A DNA stretch of 59,478 nt. It comes from Caulobacteraceae bacterium (GTDB lineage Bacteria > Pseudomonadota > Alphaproteobacteria > Caulobacterales > Caulobacteraceae). Positions 1 to 8,037 of the stretch are shown in pieces. How positions within the stretch are numbered: position 1 is the first letter of the stretch; every line of letters begins with the position of its first letter. The stretch is taken from contig JAQGIW010000102.1 of NCBI GenBank assembly GCA_028290905.1, positions 1-59,478 of the forward strand, given 5' to 3'. A program made the translations under genes and the position numbers. Under the pieces are notes generated by a model. That model saw only the letters and a list, made by a program, of their open reading frames with translations. It ran no database searches and had not been told where the DNA came from.

Positions 1-1812
1 CTCGGCGTATTCCGGCTTCTCCCACGTCGCGCCGTCGTTCTGGGCCTGCTGGAAGCCGGGGATGTCGGTGGAATAGCTCATCAGGCGGACGTCGAAGACG
101 CCGTCGTGATCCACCAGGCAGCGCCAGGGCTTGGCCCACTCGCCGGCGATCCAGGCGATCATGTAGCCGCCGTAGGAGCCGCCCAACGCGCAGGCGCGGT
201 CGCCGTCCAGATAGGGGTAACGGGCCAGGGCATAGGCCCACCCCTTCTGCAGGTCTTCGAGGGGCCGGTCGCCCCAATGGCCGATGATCGACTTGGCGAA
301 GGCCTCGCCGTAGCCGCTGGAGCCATGGAAATCGACCATCACCACCGCATAGCCCATCCCAGCCCACACCTGCGGGTTCCAGCGGTAGCTCCAGGCGTTG
401 CCGAACGTGCCGTGCGGCCCCCCGTGGATCAGGAAGGCGACCGGATACTTGCGTCCCGGCTGGAAGTCCGCCGGCTTGACCACATAGCCGTGCACCGTCT
501 CGCCGTTCCAGCCGGTGAAGCTGAAAGGCTCGGAAGGCGACATCGGGGTCGGGCCCAGGGCCTCTTCGTCAAGGTGGGTCAGCTGGCGCGGCGCGGCGCC
601 CTTCGCCAACTCGAAGAGCTCAGCAGGGCAATCGAGGGCGTCGCGGCCGTAAACCACCACGCCCTTCGCCACCGAGAACCCCGAGACATGGCCGTCGCCG
701 GTGAGCGGCCGCGCCGCACCGGTCGCGAGGTCCACCGCGTAGAGCCGGTCCTGGCCGGCGTCCTCGGCCGTCGCATAGAGCATTGCGCTTTCCGGCGACC
801 AGGCGATGTCGCCGAAGGAGCGGTCCAGCCCCGCCGCCAGCTCCCTCACCGCCCCGGTCGCCAGGTCGCGCACCATCAGCCGCGCGCGCGGCGCGGTGAA
901 GACCGATCCGGTCTGGGACAGATAGGCCAGCCGCAACCCGTCGGGGGAGACGGCCGGGTCGGCGTCGGAGCTGCTCCGCGACCAGGTGAACCGCGTCGGC
1001 GCTTCCCCTCCGTGAACGGAGACGCGGTAGAGGCTGTTGGGCTCGCCGTAGCCCTGGGCCGAGCCCGATGGCCGCGCGGAGAAGATCACCGCCTGGCTGT
1101 CGGCGGTGATGGCGAACGCCGAATCGTCGCCCTCCGGCCGCGAGACGATGTCGGCTTTGTACCCGGGGGTGAGGGCGGCCGCTTCGGTCGCCGGGGGGCC
1201 GTCGTCCAGCGGCACGGCGAACAGGCTGACGAATCGTCCGTCCAGATAGCTGTCCCAGAACCGGGGCGTGCCGCCGTCGTAGACCGTGCCGGTGGCCTTG
1301 GTCTTCGCCCTGGCGTCTTCCTTCGCCCTGGCGCAGGCGAGGCTCGTGCAGCCGGGATCGACGGTGATCGCGACGACCAGGGTCCGGCCGTCCCGAGCCA
1401 CGCGGAAGAGGCTCACGTCCAGCGGCAGGGCGGTCACCGGCCTGGCCTCGGCCTTACCCGCCGCCGCGCGCCACACCTGGCTCGACCCCGACCGCGACGA
1501 CAGGAAGTAGAGCCAGAGGCCGTCCCCCGACCAGCGTGGTGAGGTGGGCGTGGGCTCGTGGTCGCGGATCAGCCGCGGGGGACTGGCGGGGGCGGACCGA
1601 TCCAGCACCCACAGGGCGTTCCAGCCCCGGTTTCCCTCCCAGTCGGTGGAGCGAACGTTGTAGGCGACCAGCCGGCCATCGGGAGACACCCGGGGATCCG
1701 ACACCCGGTCGAGGGTCGCCAGGTCGTGGGCCGTGAACGGCCGCGCCTGCGCGACCCCGCCCGCCAGCGCCGTGCATGCGAGAAGAGTAACGCAGGCAAT
1801 CAATTTGAACAT
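1..1812 (-). CDS. S9 family (prolyl oligopeptidase-type) serine peptidase, C-terminus cut by window edge
   Basis: Exported serine peptidase of the prolyl oligopeptidase family (S9), expected to cleave peptides in the periplasm. 604 residues are visible and the frame is still open at base 1. The ATG at 1812 is followed by a signal peptide (about residues 1-23, ending AGGVAQA). Residues about 30-400 carry propeller-type repeats such as SPDGRLVAY and SPDGLRLAY. The alpha/beta-hydrolase domain follows, with the nucleophile elbow GGSYGGYM (Ser546, codon at 175-177) and an upstream oxyanion-type segment LIHGGPHGT. The catalytic Asp and His should lie beyond the left edge. It stands alone, divergent from a TIR remnant. 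The family is secure; the exact specificity (dipeptidyl peptidase versus acylaminoacyl peptidase) cannot be decided. Confidence 0.92.
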   Translation of the reverse strand, partial: MFKLIACVTLLACTALAGGVAQARPFTAHDLATLDRVSDPRVSPDGRLVAYNVRSTDWEGNRGWNALWVLDRSAPASPPRLIRDHEPTPTSPRWSGDGLWLYFLSSRSGSSQVWRAAAGKAEARPVTALPLDVSLFRVARDGRTLVVAITVDPGCTSLACARAKEDARAKTKATGTVYDGGTPRFWDSYLDGRFVSLFAVPLDDGPPATEAAALTPGYKADIVSRPEGDDSAFAITADSQAVIFSARPSGSAQGYGEPNSLYRVSVHGGEAPTRFTWSRSSSDADPAVSPDGLRLAYLSQTGSVFTAPRARLMVRDLATGAVRELAAGLDRSFGDIAWSPESAMLYATAEDAGQDRLYAVDLATGAARPLTGDGHVSGFSVAKGVVVYGRDALDCPAELFELAKGAAPRQLTHLDEEALGPTPMSPSEPFSFTGWNGETVHGYVVKPADFQPGRKYPVAFLIHGGPHGTFGNAWSYRWNPQVWAGMGYAVVMVDFHGSSGYGEAFAKSIIGHWGDRPLEDLQKGWAYALARYPYLDGDRACALGGSYGGYMIAWIAGEWAKPWRCLVDHDGVFDVRLMSYSTDIPGFQQAQNDGATWEKPEYAE

Positions 1813-1916
1813 ACTCGGCCTCCACTCAACCCCGCGAGCGTAGACCACGCGGCTGGGACCGGAAACAAGATCGCCGGCGCTTTGTGGCCGGCCCGCACCG
1901 CGGTATTGCACACGGC

Positions 1917-2051
1917 ATGGCCGATGTTTTCATCTCGTGCAAACGCGAGGATCGCGCGAGGGTGAAGCCGCTGGTCGATGTGCTTGCCGCCGAAGGCGTC
2001 TCGGTGTGGTGGGACGTGGGGCTCGAGTTCGTGCAGGACGAGGCCAGCTGA
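1917..2051 (+). pseudogene. Truncated TIR-domain protein remnant (44 aa)
   Basis: Short open frame beginning MADVFISCKREDRARVK and containing AAEGVSVWWDVGL, then stopping at TGA 2049-2051. This is the start of a bacterial TIR domain: beta-strand A with VFIS, the K/R-E-D box, and the WWD that follows helix A in this family. A complete TIR domain needs about 130 residues and the catalytic Glu of NADase-type TIRs lies further on, so nothing functional should remain. No good Shine-Dalgarno precedes it. The break is followed within 10 bases by a half copy of the dispersed repeat (2061-2094), which may mark the deletion point. The family assignment rests on the N-terminal signature only. Confidence 0.6.
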
Positions 2052-2060
2052 AGGTCCGCG

Positions 2061-2094
2061 GGGTCTCGCCTCTCGCGGGGATGAGCGGATTATT
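2061..2094 (+). repeat. Half copy of dispersed palindromic intergenic repeat
   Basis: The segment ending in gcggggatgagcggatt matches the right end of the full repeat copies at 13016-13146 and 22490-22620. Only the right arm is present, directly after the truncated TIR remnant and before the stop of bdhA. Confidence 0.6.
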
Positions 2095-2875
2095 CCGCGG
2101 TCCAGCCGCCGTCGATGGAGAGGTTGGCGCCGGTGATCTGCTTGGCGGCGTCCGAGCACAGGAAGACCACGAAGGCCGCCACCTCCTCGGGGGTCACGAA
2201 CTGCTTGGTCGGCTGGGCCTCGAGCAGGACGTCGTTGATCACCTGCTCGCGGGTGAGGCCCCGGGCCTTCATGGTGTCGGGGATCTGGGCTTCCACCAGC
2301 GGGGTCCAGACGTAGCCCGGGCTGATGCAGTTGACCGTCACCCCGTGAGTGGCGGTTTCCAGGGCCACGGTCTTGGTCAGCCCCGCGATGCCGTGCTTGG
2401 CGGTCACATAGGCGGACTTGAACGGCGAGGCGACCTTGGAGTGGGCCGAGGCGGTGGAGATGATCCGCCCCCAGCCCCGCGCCTTCATGCCGGGCACGGC
2501 GGCGCGCATGGCGTGGAAGGCGGCCGACATGTTGATGGCGATGATCTGGTCCCACTTCTCCACCGGGAACTCTTCCACCGGGGCGACGAACTGGATGCCG
2601 GCGTTGTTGACCAGGATGTCCACCGAGCCGAAGGCCTTATCCGCCTCGGCGATCATGCCGGCGATCTGATCGGGCTTGGTCATGTCGGCGGGGGAATAGC
2701 GGGCCTTGACGCCGAACTCGGTCTCGATGGCCGCGCGCTCCTTCTCGATGTCCTCGGCCTTGCCGAATCCGTTGATCGTCACGTTCGCGCCCTCCTTGGC
2801 CAGGGCGCGGGCGATGGCGAGGCCGATGCCGCTGGTGGATCCGGTGACGACCGCGTTTCTGGAAGCGAGGGTCAT
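2090..2875 (-). CDS. bdhA: 3-hydroxybutyrate dehydrogenase
   Basis: NAD-dependent short-chain dehydrogenase interconverting D-3-hydroxybutyrate and acetoacetate (PHB/ketone-body metabolism, cytosol). 261 residues, a usual length. Cofactor motif TGSTSGIG (11-18), NNAG (90-93), catalytic Ser143, Tyr156 and Lys160 in SAYVTAKHG, and the BdhA-typical tail LSIDGGWTAE. The start at 2875 is chosen because AAAGGA lies 6 bases upstream; an upstream in-frame extension to 2980 has no family support. It is the last gene of a three-gene operon with acetoacetate decarboxylase (31-base gap) and a patatin. Close paralogues act on other hydroxyacids, but the neighbouring acetoacetate enzyme supports this call. 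Confidence 0.93.
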   Translation of the reverse strand: MTLASRNAVVTGSTSGIGLAIARALAKEGANVTINGFGKAEDIEKERAAIETEFGVKARYSPADMTKPDQIAGMIAEADKAFGSVDILVNNAGIQFVAPVEEFPVEKWDQIIAINMSAAFHAMRAAVPGMKARGWGRIISTASAHSKVASPFKSAYVTAKHGIAGLTKTVALETATHGVTVNCISPGYVWTPLVEAQIPDTMKARGLTREQVINDVLLEAQPTKQFVTPEEVAAFVVFLCSDAAKQITGANLSIDGGWTAE

Positions 2876-2906
2876 GGCTGTTCCTTTGTCCGGCGCGAGG
2901 GGAGGG

Positions 2907-3650
2907 TCAGGCGAGATAGTCGTGCAGCACCCGCCCATAAGGCAGGACGAAATCCACGACCTGGTGGCGGCCGCCCACAACCCGGCGAACCGGCAGGTCC
3001 GCCACCCGGCAATTGACGTGGGGGATCAGGTGCAGGCGCGCCGGCCCCTCCCAGGCGCCGTGAACATGGACGTCCTCGAGGTTGTAGCCGACCAGTTGCG
3101 CCACCTTGGGCGTGCCATCGACGTCTGGAATGAACTTCAGGTTCACGTTGAGTTTGGCGATTCCCGCGGCCACCTCATCCAGCCGGCCTGCCAGGCTGAC
3201 CGGCTTGAACGGCATGGTGCCCACGGCCACGCGCTCCTCGTCATAGTGCAGCGTCCCGGTCAGGGTGTCCTTGACGACCTTCAGGCGCGGCACGCCGTAC
3301 TTCTTCGGAAAGCCCCAGATCTCGCGGCCGGCGGTGATCGGCGGCTCGTCGTCGAGGTACATCTGGACGGAGAAGTTGCACGGCTCCCCCTGCCAGAGGG
3401 CGGCGACGCCGCTGCCGCTTTCCTCATAGTCGCCGAAGCCCGACGCGTCCGGCATCTTCATCCATTCGTAGTAGGCGAGATTGCCGGGCGCCGGTTCCAG
3501 CGGCTCCGGCAGGGCCGCCCGAAGGACTTCCGGCTCGGTCTCGTAGGTGACGATGAGATATTCCCGCCGAATGAACATATACGGCCCTGGCGTATAGCTG
3601 GGGCTGAACAGCGGCATCGACGAGGCGCCGAGAATCTCGTCGCGAGTCAT
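2907..3650 (-). CDS. adc: Acetoacetate decarboxylase
   Basis: Converts acetoacetate to acetone and CO2 through a Schiff base. 247 residues. The active-site segment GREIWGFPKKYG (108-119) is the family hallmark, with Lys116 aligned to the Schiff-base lysine of the clostridial enzyme and Lys117 as the pKa-perturbing neighbour. The start ATG at 3650 overlaps the stop of the upstream patatin gene (ATGA), with AAGGAGAG about 8 bases before it, so the two are translationally coupled. With bdhA downstream the operon handles 3-hydroxybutyrate and acetoacetate. Some proteins of this superfamily are not decarboxylases, but the lysine pair is intact. Confidence 0.92.
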   Translation of the reverse strand: MTRDEILGASSMPLFSPSYTPGPYMFIRREYLIVTYETEPEVLRAALPEPLEPAPGNLAYYEWMKMPDASGFGDYEESGSGVAALWQGEPCNFSVQMYLDDEPPITAGREIWGFPKKYGVPRLKVVKDTLTGTLHYDEERVAVGTMPFKPVSLAGRLDEVAAGIAKLNVNLKFIPDVDGTPKVAQLVGYNLEDVHVHGAWEGPARLHLIPHVNCRVADLPVRRVVGGRHQVVDFVLPYGRVLHDYLA

Positions 3651-4837
3651 TTGGCGCTCTCCTTGGCCCGGGTGCGGATCCTGGCGCTCGGCGCCCCAGG
3701 GGGCGGGCCGCACACGGCGACTTTAGTGTGATCGTCCTCGTCGAAGGTCTGGAAGCTGATGTCCGCGCCAGGGTTCAAGATCGCATGCCGCTTCTCCAGG
3801 CTACGGCTCACCGCCGCCAGACCCGAGGCCCAGTGCTCAAGCATGGTGGCGCGCGAGAACTCATAGTCCTTCGAATGGCTCTCGTAGGCCTTGCGCCGAT
3901 AGATCAGCTGGACGATCGTGATCGCATTCTCGGCGCTGAGTTCGGCCAGGGCGCGGGCGGTGTCGCCGGCGGCCAGGTCGGGCGGCAGGCTCTCGATCAG
4001 CTCGCGGATCAGACACTTCGCCTCGTGAATGCGCATCGCCTGGTCGGTGTTCAGGCGCGTGCGGCTGGAATAGCGGATATCCATCTCCCGCTCGGCCGCC
4101 TCGGCCAGGGTCTTGGGCATCGGGCCGCGGGCCGGGAACAGATCGACCTGAAAGATCAGCAGATCCCGGTCGTTCGGCTCATCGAGCACATATTCGAGCG
4201 GTGTGTTGGAGACCAGGCCGCCGTCCCAATAGAACTCCCCGTCGATCTCCACGGGCGGCAGGCCGGGGGGCAGGGCGCCGGATGCCATGATATGTTCCGG
4301 GCCGATCTTGTCGCGCCGATTGTCGAAATATGCGAAGTTTCCCGTGCGGATATTCACCGCGCCGACGCTGATCCGCGTCTCCCCGGCGTTGAGGCGGTCG
4401 AAATCGACCAGCCGCTCGAGGGTCGTCTTCAGGGACGAGGTGTCATAGTAGCTGAGCGCTGCGGGGGTGCCGGGCGGCTGCAGCTGCGGAGGCGGAAACC
4501 GCGGGGTGAAAAATCCGGAGACGCCGAACAGCAGCACCCCCGCAGCGTTCACTTGGCTCACCAGGCTCCGGGTCGATCCCCCGATCCCCCAGGTGGGAGC
4601 CTGCGGGCCGTCGGAGACCAGCCGCCAGAATTCCCTCAGTCGGTCGACCTGCTTCTCCGGCGGATTACCGGCGATCAGGGCCGCGTTGATCGCCCCGATG
4701 GAGATGCCCGCCACCCAGTGGGGCCGGGCGCCTTGCTCGGCCAAGCCCTCGTACACGCCGGCCTGGTAGGAACCCAAAGCCCCGCCGCCTTGCAGGACCA
4801 GCACTCGCCGGGCCTCGCCCGCGCCTAAACTCTCCAT
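3647..4837 (-). CDS. Patatin-like phospholipase with C-terminal DUF3734-type region
   Basis: Serine-Asp dyad lipid hydrolase, 396 residues. The oxyanion motif GGGALGSYQAG (17-27), nucleophile GISIG with Ser46, and the dyad Asp in DGGLVSNTP (about residue 209) are all present. The C-terminal third contains YRRKAYESHSKDYEFSR, typical of the DUF3734 extension found on proteobacterial patatins. ATG 4837 has AGAGGA 7 bases upstream. It is the first gene of the patatin-adc-bdhA operon and overlaps adc by 4 bases. The context suggests a role in mobilising lipid or polyhydroxybutyrate-related stores; that part is inference. Confidence 0.9.
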   Translation of the reverse strand: MESLGAGEARRVLVLQGGGALGSYQAGVYEGLAEQGARPHWVAGISIGAINAALIAGNPPEKQVDRLREFWRLVSDGPQAPTWGIGGSTRSLVSQVNAAGVLLFGVSGFFTPRFPPPQLQPPGTPAALSYYDTSSLKTTLERLVDFDRLNAGETRISVGAVNIRTGNFAYFDNRRDKIGPEHIMASGALPPGLPPVEIDGEFYWDGGLVSNTPLEYVLDEPNDRDLLIFQVDLFPARGPMPKTLAEAAEREMDIRYSSRTRLNTDQAMRIHEAKCLIRELIESLPPDLAAGDTARALAELSAENAITIVQLIYRRKAYESHSKDYEFSRATMLEHWASGLAAVSRSLEKRHAILNPGADISFQTFDEDDHTKVAVCGPPPGAPSARIRTRAKESAK

Positions 4838-4897
4838 GGGTAATCCTCTGCGCAGCCCATGCGCTGCACCGCACAGCTAGGTGTGCGGGTGCGAGAG

Positions 4898-6145
4898 TCA
4901 ACGCGCCTTCGCCTTTTCCTTCTCCAGGTCGGGCGTGTGGCCGCCGGTGGTGGCGGTCTGGGCGCGCAGGGTTTCCTGCAGGGCGGCGGCGGCGCGCTCA
5001 TTGCCCATGATCTTCTGCATCACCGCCGCGCCGGCGCGCTCGAAGGACTCGCGGTGCTCGATCACATACTGCCGCGAGGTGCGGTAGCCCTCGAGCAGGC
5101 CATTGACCTCCGGGATCACGTGACGGGCGACGAGGTCCCAGCTGCGCAAGGTGTTCTCACGGTTGGCCCAGTCGTGGGCGAAGCCGATCACCGTTCCGAA
5201 GCCGCCGCTGATCTCCTGCAGCCGACGGATGGCCGCCACCAGGTCGTCCGGCGTGCCGACCACCCCCACCGCGCCTTCGACGAACGCGGTCTGGTCGACG
5301 GCCTCGTCGGGAGAGCCGTAGGCCACGGCGCCGGGCCGCATCAGGGTGCCGACGTTGTACTCGTTGTGCCAGCGCATCAGGCCCTCGCCGGCCTGGGCCC
5401 GGGCCTCCTCGCGGGTCTCGGCGAGGTGCCAGACCATCACCACCCGCCAGTCCTTGCGGTCGACCCGCCGCCCGTGCTTGGCAGCCGACTCCTCGGCGAA
5501 GCTCCATTGGGTGGGTAGCGACATCAGGCCGGCGGTGGACATCGAGCCGATGGAGAGCACCCCGGCGCCATACTTGCCCGCCAGGGTCATGCCCGACGGG
5601 CTGATCTGCGAGGCCACCGCGAAGGGCAGGTCATCCTGCAGCGGAAACAGCTGCAGCCGCGCGTCGCGCAGGGTGAACCACTCGCTCTCGTGGGTGACGC
5701 GCTCGCCGGCGAACAGGCGCTTGATCACGCCGATCGCCTCGTCCTGGCGGTCGCGCTGCACCATCGGATCGATGCCCAGCACATAGGCGTCGGAGGGCAG
5801 CGCCCCTGGACCGGAGCCGAAGATCACCCGTCCCCGGGTCATGTGGTCGAGCTGCACGATGCGCTGGGCGACGTTGAAGGGATGGTGGTAGGGCAGGGAG
5901 ATCACCCCCGTCCCGAGCTTGATGTTGTGGGTGTGCTCGCCAGCGGCCGCCAGGAACATCTCCGGCGAGGCGATGACCTCCCAGCCGGTGGAGTGGTGCT
6001 CGCCGCACCAGAACTCGTCGAAGCCCAGTTCGTCCAGGCGCTTGGCGAGGGCGATGTCGCTGCGGAACTGCAGCATCGGATGTTCCCCGATGGGGTGGTG
6101 TGGGGCGAGAAAGGCGCCGAACTTCACGCGTGACATCTTATCCAA
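4898..6145 (-). CDS. LLM-class (luciferase-like) flavin-dependent oxidoreductase
   Basis: Bacterial-luciferase-like flavin oxidoreductase or monooxygenase, 415 residues, using reduced FMN or F420-type chemistry on an unknown substrate. The TIM-barrel signatures are clear: VKFGAFLAPHHP at the N-terminus, LDELGFDEFWCGEHH, LGTGVISLPYHHP, RVIFGSGPGA and VVGTPDD near the C-terminal third. The start shown is TTG 6145, which has GGAGG four bases upstream; ATG 6136 (MSRVKFG) is an alternative with a long 13-base spacing. Monocistronic, in the same direction as the patatin operon 60 bases downstream. Related proteins include alkane and limonene monooxygenase-like enzymes, but no specific substrate can be read. 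Confidence 0.88.
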   Translation of the reverse strand: MDKMSRVKFGAFLAPHHPIGEHPMLQFRSDIALAKRLDELGFDEFWCGEHHSTGWEVIASPEMFLAAAGEHTHNIKLGTGVISLPYHHPFNVAQRIVQLDHMTRGRVIFGSGPGALPSDAYVLGIDPMVQRDRQDEAIGVIKRLFAGERVTHESEWFTLRDARLQLFPLQDDLPFAVASQISPSGMTLAGKYGAGVLSIGSMSTAGLMSLPTQWSFAEESAAKHGRRVDRKDWRVVMVWHLAETREEARAQAGEGLMRWHNEYNVGTLMRPGAVAYGSPDEAVDQTAFVEGAVGVVGTPDDLVAAIRRLQEISGGFGTVIGFAHDWANRENTLRSWDLVARHVIPEVNGLLEGYRTSRQYVIEHRESFERAGAAVMQKIMGNERAAAALQETLRAQTATTGGHTPDLEKEKAKAR

Positions 6146-6292
6146 GGTTCCTCCAGCCGTTTGCCGGCCATAGATCAGTTGGCGGCGCGGCTCACAATGG
6201 GGTTTGTCGGCGGGCGGAGGGCTGGATCTCGAAGTCCAGACTATGGTCGCCGGGGCCGATGCGATAGCGTCGCGGGCGGCGAACGGGTGTCG

Positions 6293-6937
6293 TCAGGCGT
6301 GAACCGCGTCGCCGAGCCTTTGCAGGGCGGCGCTCGGCTGTCGTTCCCTGCGCCGTGCTAGCAAGCCCACGAGGCCAAAGCCAAGAACCATCATTGTCCA
6401 CGATGCAGGTTCGGGCACGGCGTCGAGATCCGAGTCTATATAGATGTGAAAAGTGCTCGGCAGCGCAGCATTGGGATCGGAGGCTATCAGGATCGCGTTC
6501 AAGAGCGGATTCAGGTCTGAGGGATGGGGCTCTGCGACGCAAGTCCGGGTCGCCTGGCCACCAGCGCAATTGCTGAAGGTCTGCCCCGTGCTGTCGGACG
6601 CGAAGAACACCACAATATTATTGTTATATCGGTCCACGTGGACGTAGTCGATCCCCATGCTGCTCCCCGGTTCGATAAGAGATACTTCTGCAAAACCGAG
6701 AAGTTGACCTGGTGGCGCCAGAGTGTGATCAGTATATTTCCACCCCTCCATCAAGCCGGTCCGAACGATTGAATAGTCGGCGGGTGTGTTAAAATGACTT
6801 ACGCTGCTGATCTCGGTGAGGTCGTTGAAGATAGGTGTTGTCGCCGAAGCGGAGCCAGCTAAGAGAGCGGTTCCGACCACGATAGCGGCAAAAAACCCGG
6901 ACCACCGATAGTCTGTCGACACCACGACTGCCTCCAT
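6293..6937 (-). CDS. PEP-CTERM sorting domain-containing exported protein
   Basis: Exported protein of 214 residues with an N-terminal signal peptide (MEAVVVSTDYRWSGFFAA then a hydrophobic core ending GSASA) and a C-terminal exosortase-type sorting signal: VPEPASWTMM, a hydrophobic stretch MVLGFGLVGLLA, and the RRRER tail. PEP-CTERM proteins are cut by exosortase and usually end up in extracellular polymer or biofilm matrix. The middle part (about residues 35-190) has no recognised domain and two cysteines (NCAGGQATRTC). ATG 6937 is preferred over 7030 because the signal peptide begins right after it. No exosortase gene is in the window. Confidence 0.85.
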   Translation of the reverse strand: MEAVVVSTDYRWSGFFAAIVVGTALLAGSASATTPIFNDLTEISSVSHFNTPADYSIVRTGLMEGWKYTDHTLAPPGQLLGFAEVSLIEPGSSMGIDYVHVDRYNNNIVVFFASDSTGQTFSNCAGGQATRTCVAEPHPSDLNPLLNAILIASDPNAALPSTFHIYIDSDLDAVPEPASWTMMVLGFGLVGLLARRRERQPSAALQRLGDAVHA

Positions 6938-7393
6938 GGGTGCGGCGATCACACCGATGATTTGAGCTGGCTCGCTTGAGTCTCCAAGGGGCGTCGGCAC
7001 CCTAGCCGTCAGCATACGCCGCCCCGTCAATCCCGCAAGTCATTTTGAGATCAGCAATACTGCCGCCGATGGTTTTGCGTCTTATCTCGAAATCGAGGGA
7101 ATAGTCGGTGTCCGGCCCTCAACTGCCGGCCCTAAGGCTGCGGGCGATCATGTCCTCGCGGGTGATTGCCTTGCTGTGCATAGTGGTGCTGTTGCCCTGG
7201 CGAGCTTGGGCTGCATCCAACTCCGGTTCGGGCCACCCGGAGCGCGGGCTTCCAGCCGCTCTTTATCGGGCTGGCCGCGCGTCCTGAAAGCAGGAAAAAG
7301 CGGACTGAAAGCCCGCGCTTCGAGTTCCGGGCAAATTGACAACCGGCCAGGGCAGGCAGACTCTCCGTCGGCGCCTTCGGCTGGAGGACGGTC
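6938..7393. other. 456-base intergenic region with structured repeat and no convincing gene
   Basis: Holds the divergent promoters of the PEP-CTERM gene and the TPR gene, plus an imperfect long stem-loop at 7241-7320 listed separately. A minus-strand stretch around 7085-7120 reads DYSLDFEIRR and resembles HSLDFEIQPS at about 6222-6262, just beyond the other end of the PEP-CTERM gene. Both could be 3' scraps of one lost gene family, but neither is part of a convincing ORF. Confidence 0.5.
7241..7320. repeat. Imperfect inverted repeat (long stem-loop)
   Basis: Left arm agcgcgggcttcca (7241-7254) pairs with tgaaagcccgcgct (7306-7319) at 13 of 14 positions, and the pairing continues inward through ccgct (7256-7260) and agcgg (7299-7303). 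A small nested hairpin tcctg-aaag-cagga lies inside (7282-7295). It is not followed by a T-run, so it is more like an extragenic palindrome than a terminator. Confidence 0.6.
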
Positions 7394-7942
7394 ATGAAGA
7401 TGTTGTTGATGGCGGCGGCGGCCCTGAGCTTGACGGCTGGCTCGGCCGACGGGGCGATTTCAGTTCTTGGCGGCGGGCAGGCGCAGGAATGTTTTCAGGC
7501 GGCCAAGGCCGACAAGTCGGACAACGCCTCGCTCGACATCTGCAATCTCGCCCTCGACACCGAAATGCTCAGCCTGCAGGATCGCGGGGGCACCTTGATC
7601 AATCGCGGCGTGATGCGGTTGCGCCGGGGCGAATATGAAGCCGCCCACGCCGACTTCAACGCGGGCATCGCCCTCATTCCCGAAGTGGGCGAGGGGTGGA
7701 TCAACCGCGGCGCCATGTTCATCGGCGAGCGGCGTTACAAGGAGGCCCTGGCCGACATCGACAAGGCCCTCAACCTTGGGCTGCACGAGCCCGCCAAGGC
7801 CTACTACAACCGCGCCATCGCCCATGAGGGTCTCGACGACGAGACCCAGGCCTACCTCGACTATCAGCAGGCCCTGGTCCTCAATCCGGGCTGGGAGCTG
7901 CCGCAGCACGAGCTGCTGCGCTTCACCGTCACGCGACGCTAG
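7394..7942 (+). CDS. Tetratricopeptide-repeat protein with signal peptide
   Basis: Small exported TPR protein, 182 residues. A signal peptide (MKMLLMAAAALSLTAGSADGA) is followed by a segment with two Cys (QECFQAA and LDICNLAL) and then about three TPR units: RGGTLINRGVMRLRRGEYEAA (split across residues 65-85), EGWINRGAMFIGERRYKEAL and AKAYYNRAIAHEGLDDET. TPRs make protein-protein contacts; no catalytic function is implied. ATG 7394 has GGAGG six bases upstream. Monocistronic; the stop codon sits inside the left arm of the palindrome at 7939-8015. Partner unknown. Confidence 0.85.
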   Translation: MKMLLMAAAALSLTAGSADGAISVLGGGQAQECFQAAKADKSDNASLDICNLALDTEMLSLQDRGGTLINRGVMRLRRGEYEAAHADFNAGIALIPEVGEGWINRGAMFIGERRYKEALADIDKALNLGLHEPAKAYYNRAIAHEGLDDETQAYLDYQQALVLNPGWELPQHELLRFTVTRR

Positions 7943-8015
7943 TGTGCTGGATTTGAAGTTCGCCGGTGTGTGGGGTGGGGCTGGGTGCGAACTTCAAATC
8001 CAAAAAGCCCACTAG
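7939..8015. repeat. Large perfect inverted repeat at the 3' end of the TPR gene
   Basis: A 16-base arm tggatttgaagttcgc (7948-7963) is repeated exactly in reverse complement at 7987-8002. Outer bases ctagtgtgc and gcccactag extend the pairing, with 4-5 extra A residues on the right side. The loop is 23 bases and G-rich. It lies between the converging TPR gene and dgoD. It could act as a bidirectional transcription stop or be a member of a dispersed palindromic element; only this copy was noticed in the window. Confidence 0.75.
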
Positions 8016-8037
8016 AGGGCGTTCCGAAGCCTGGACC

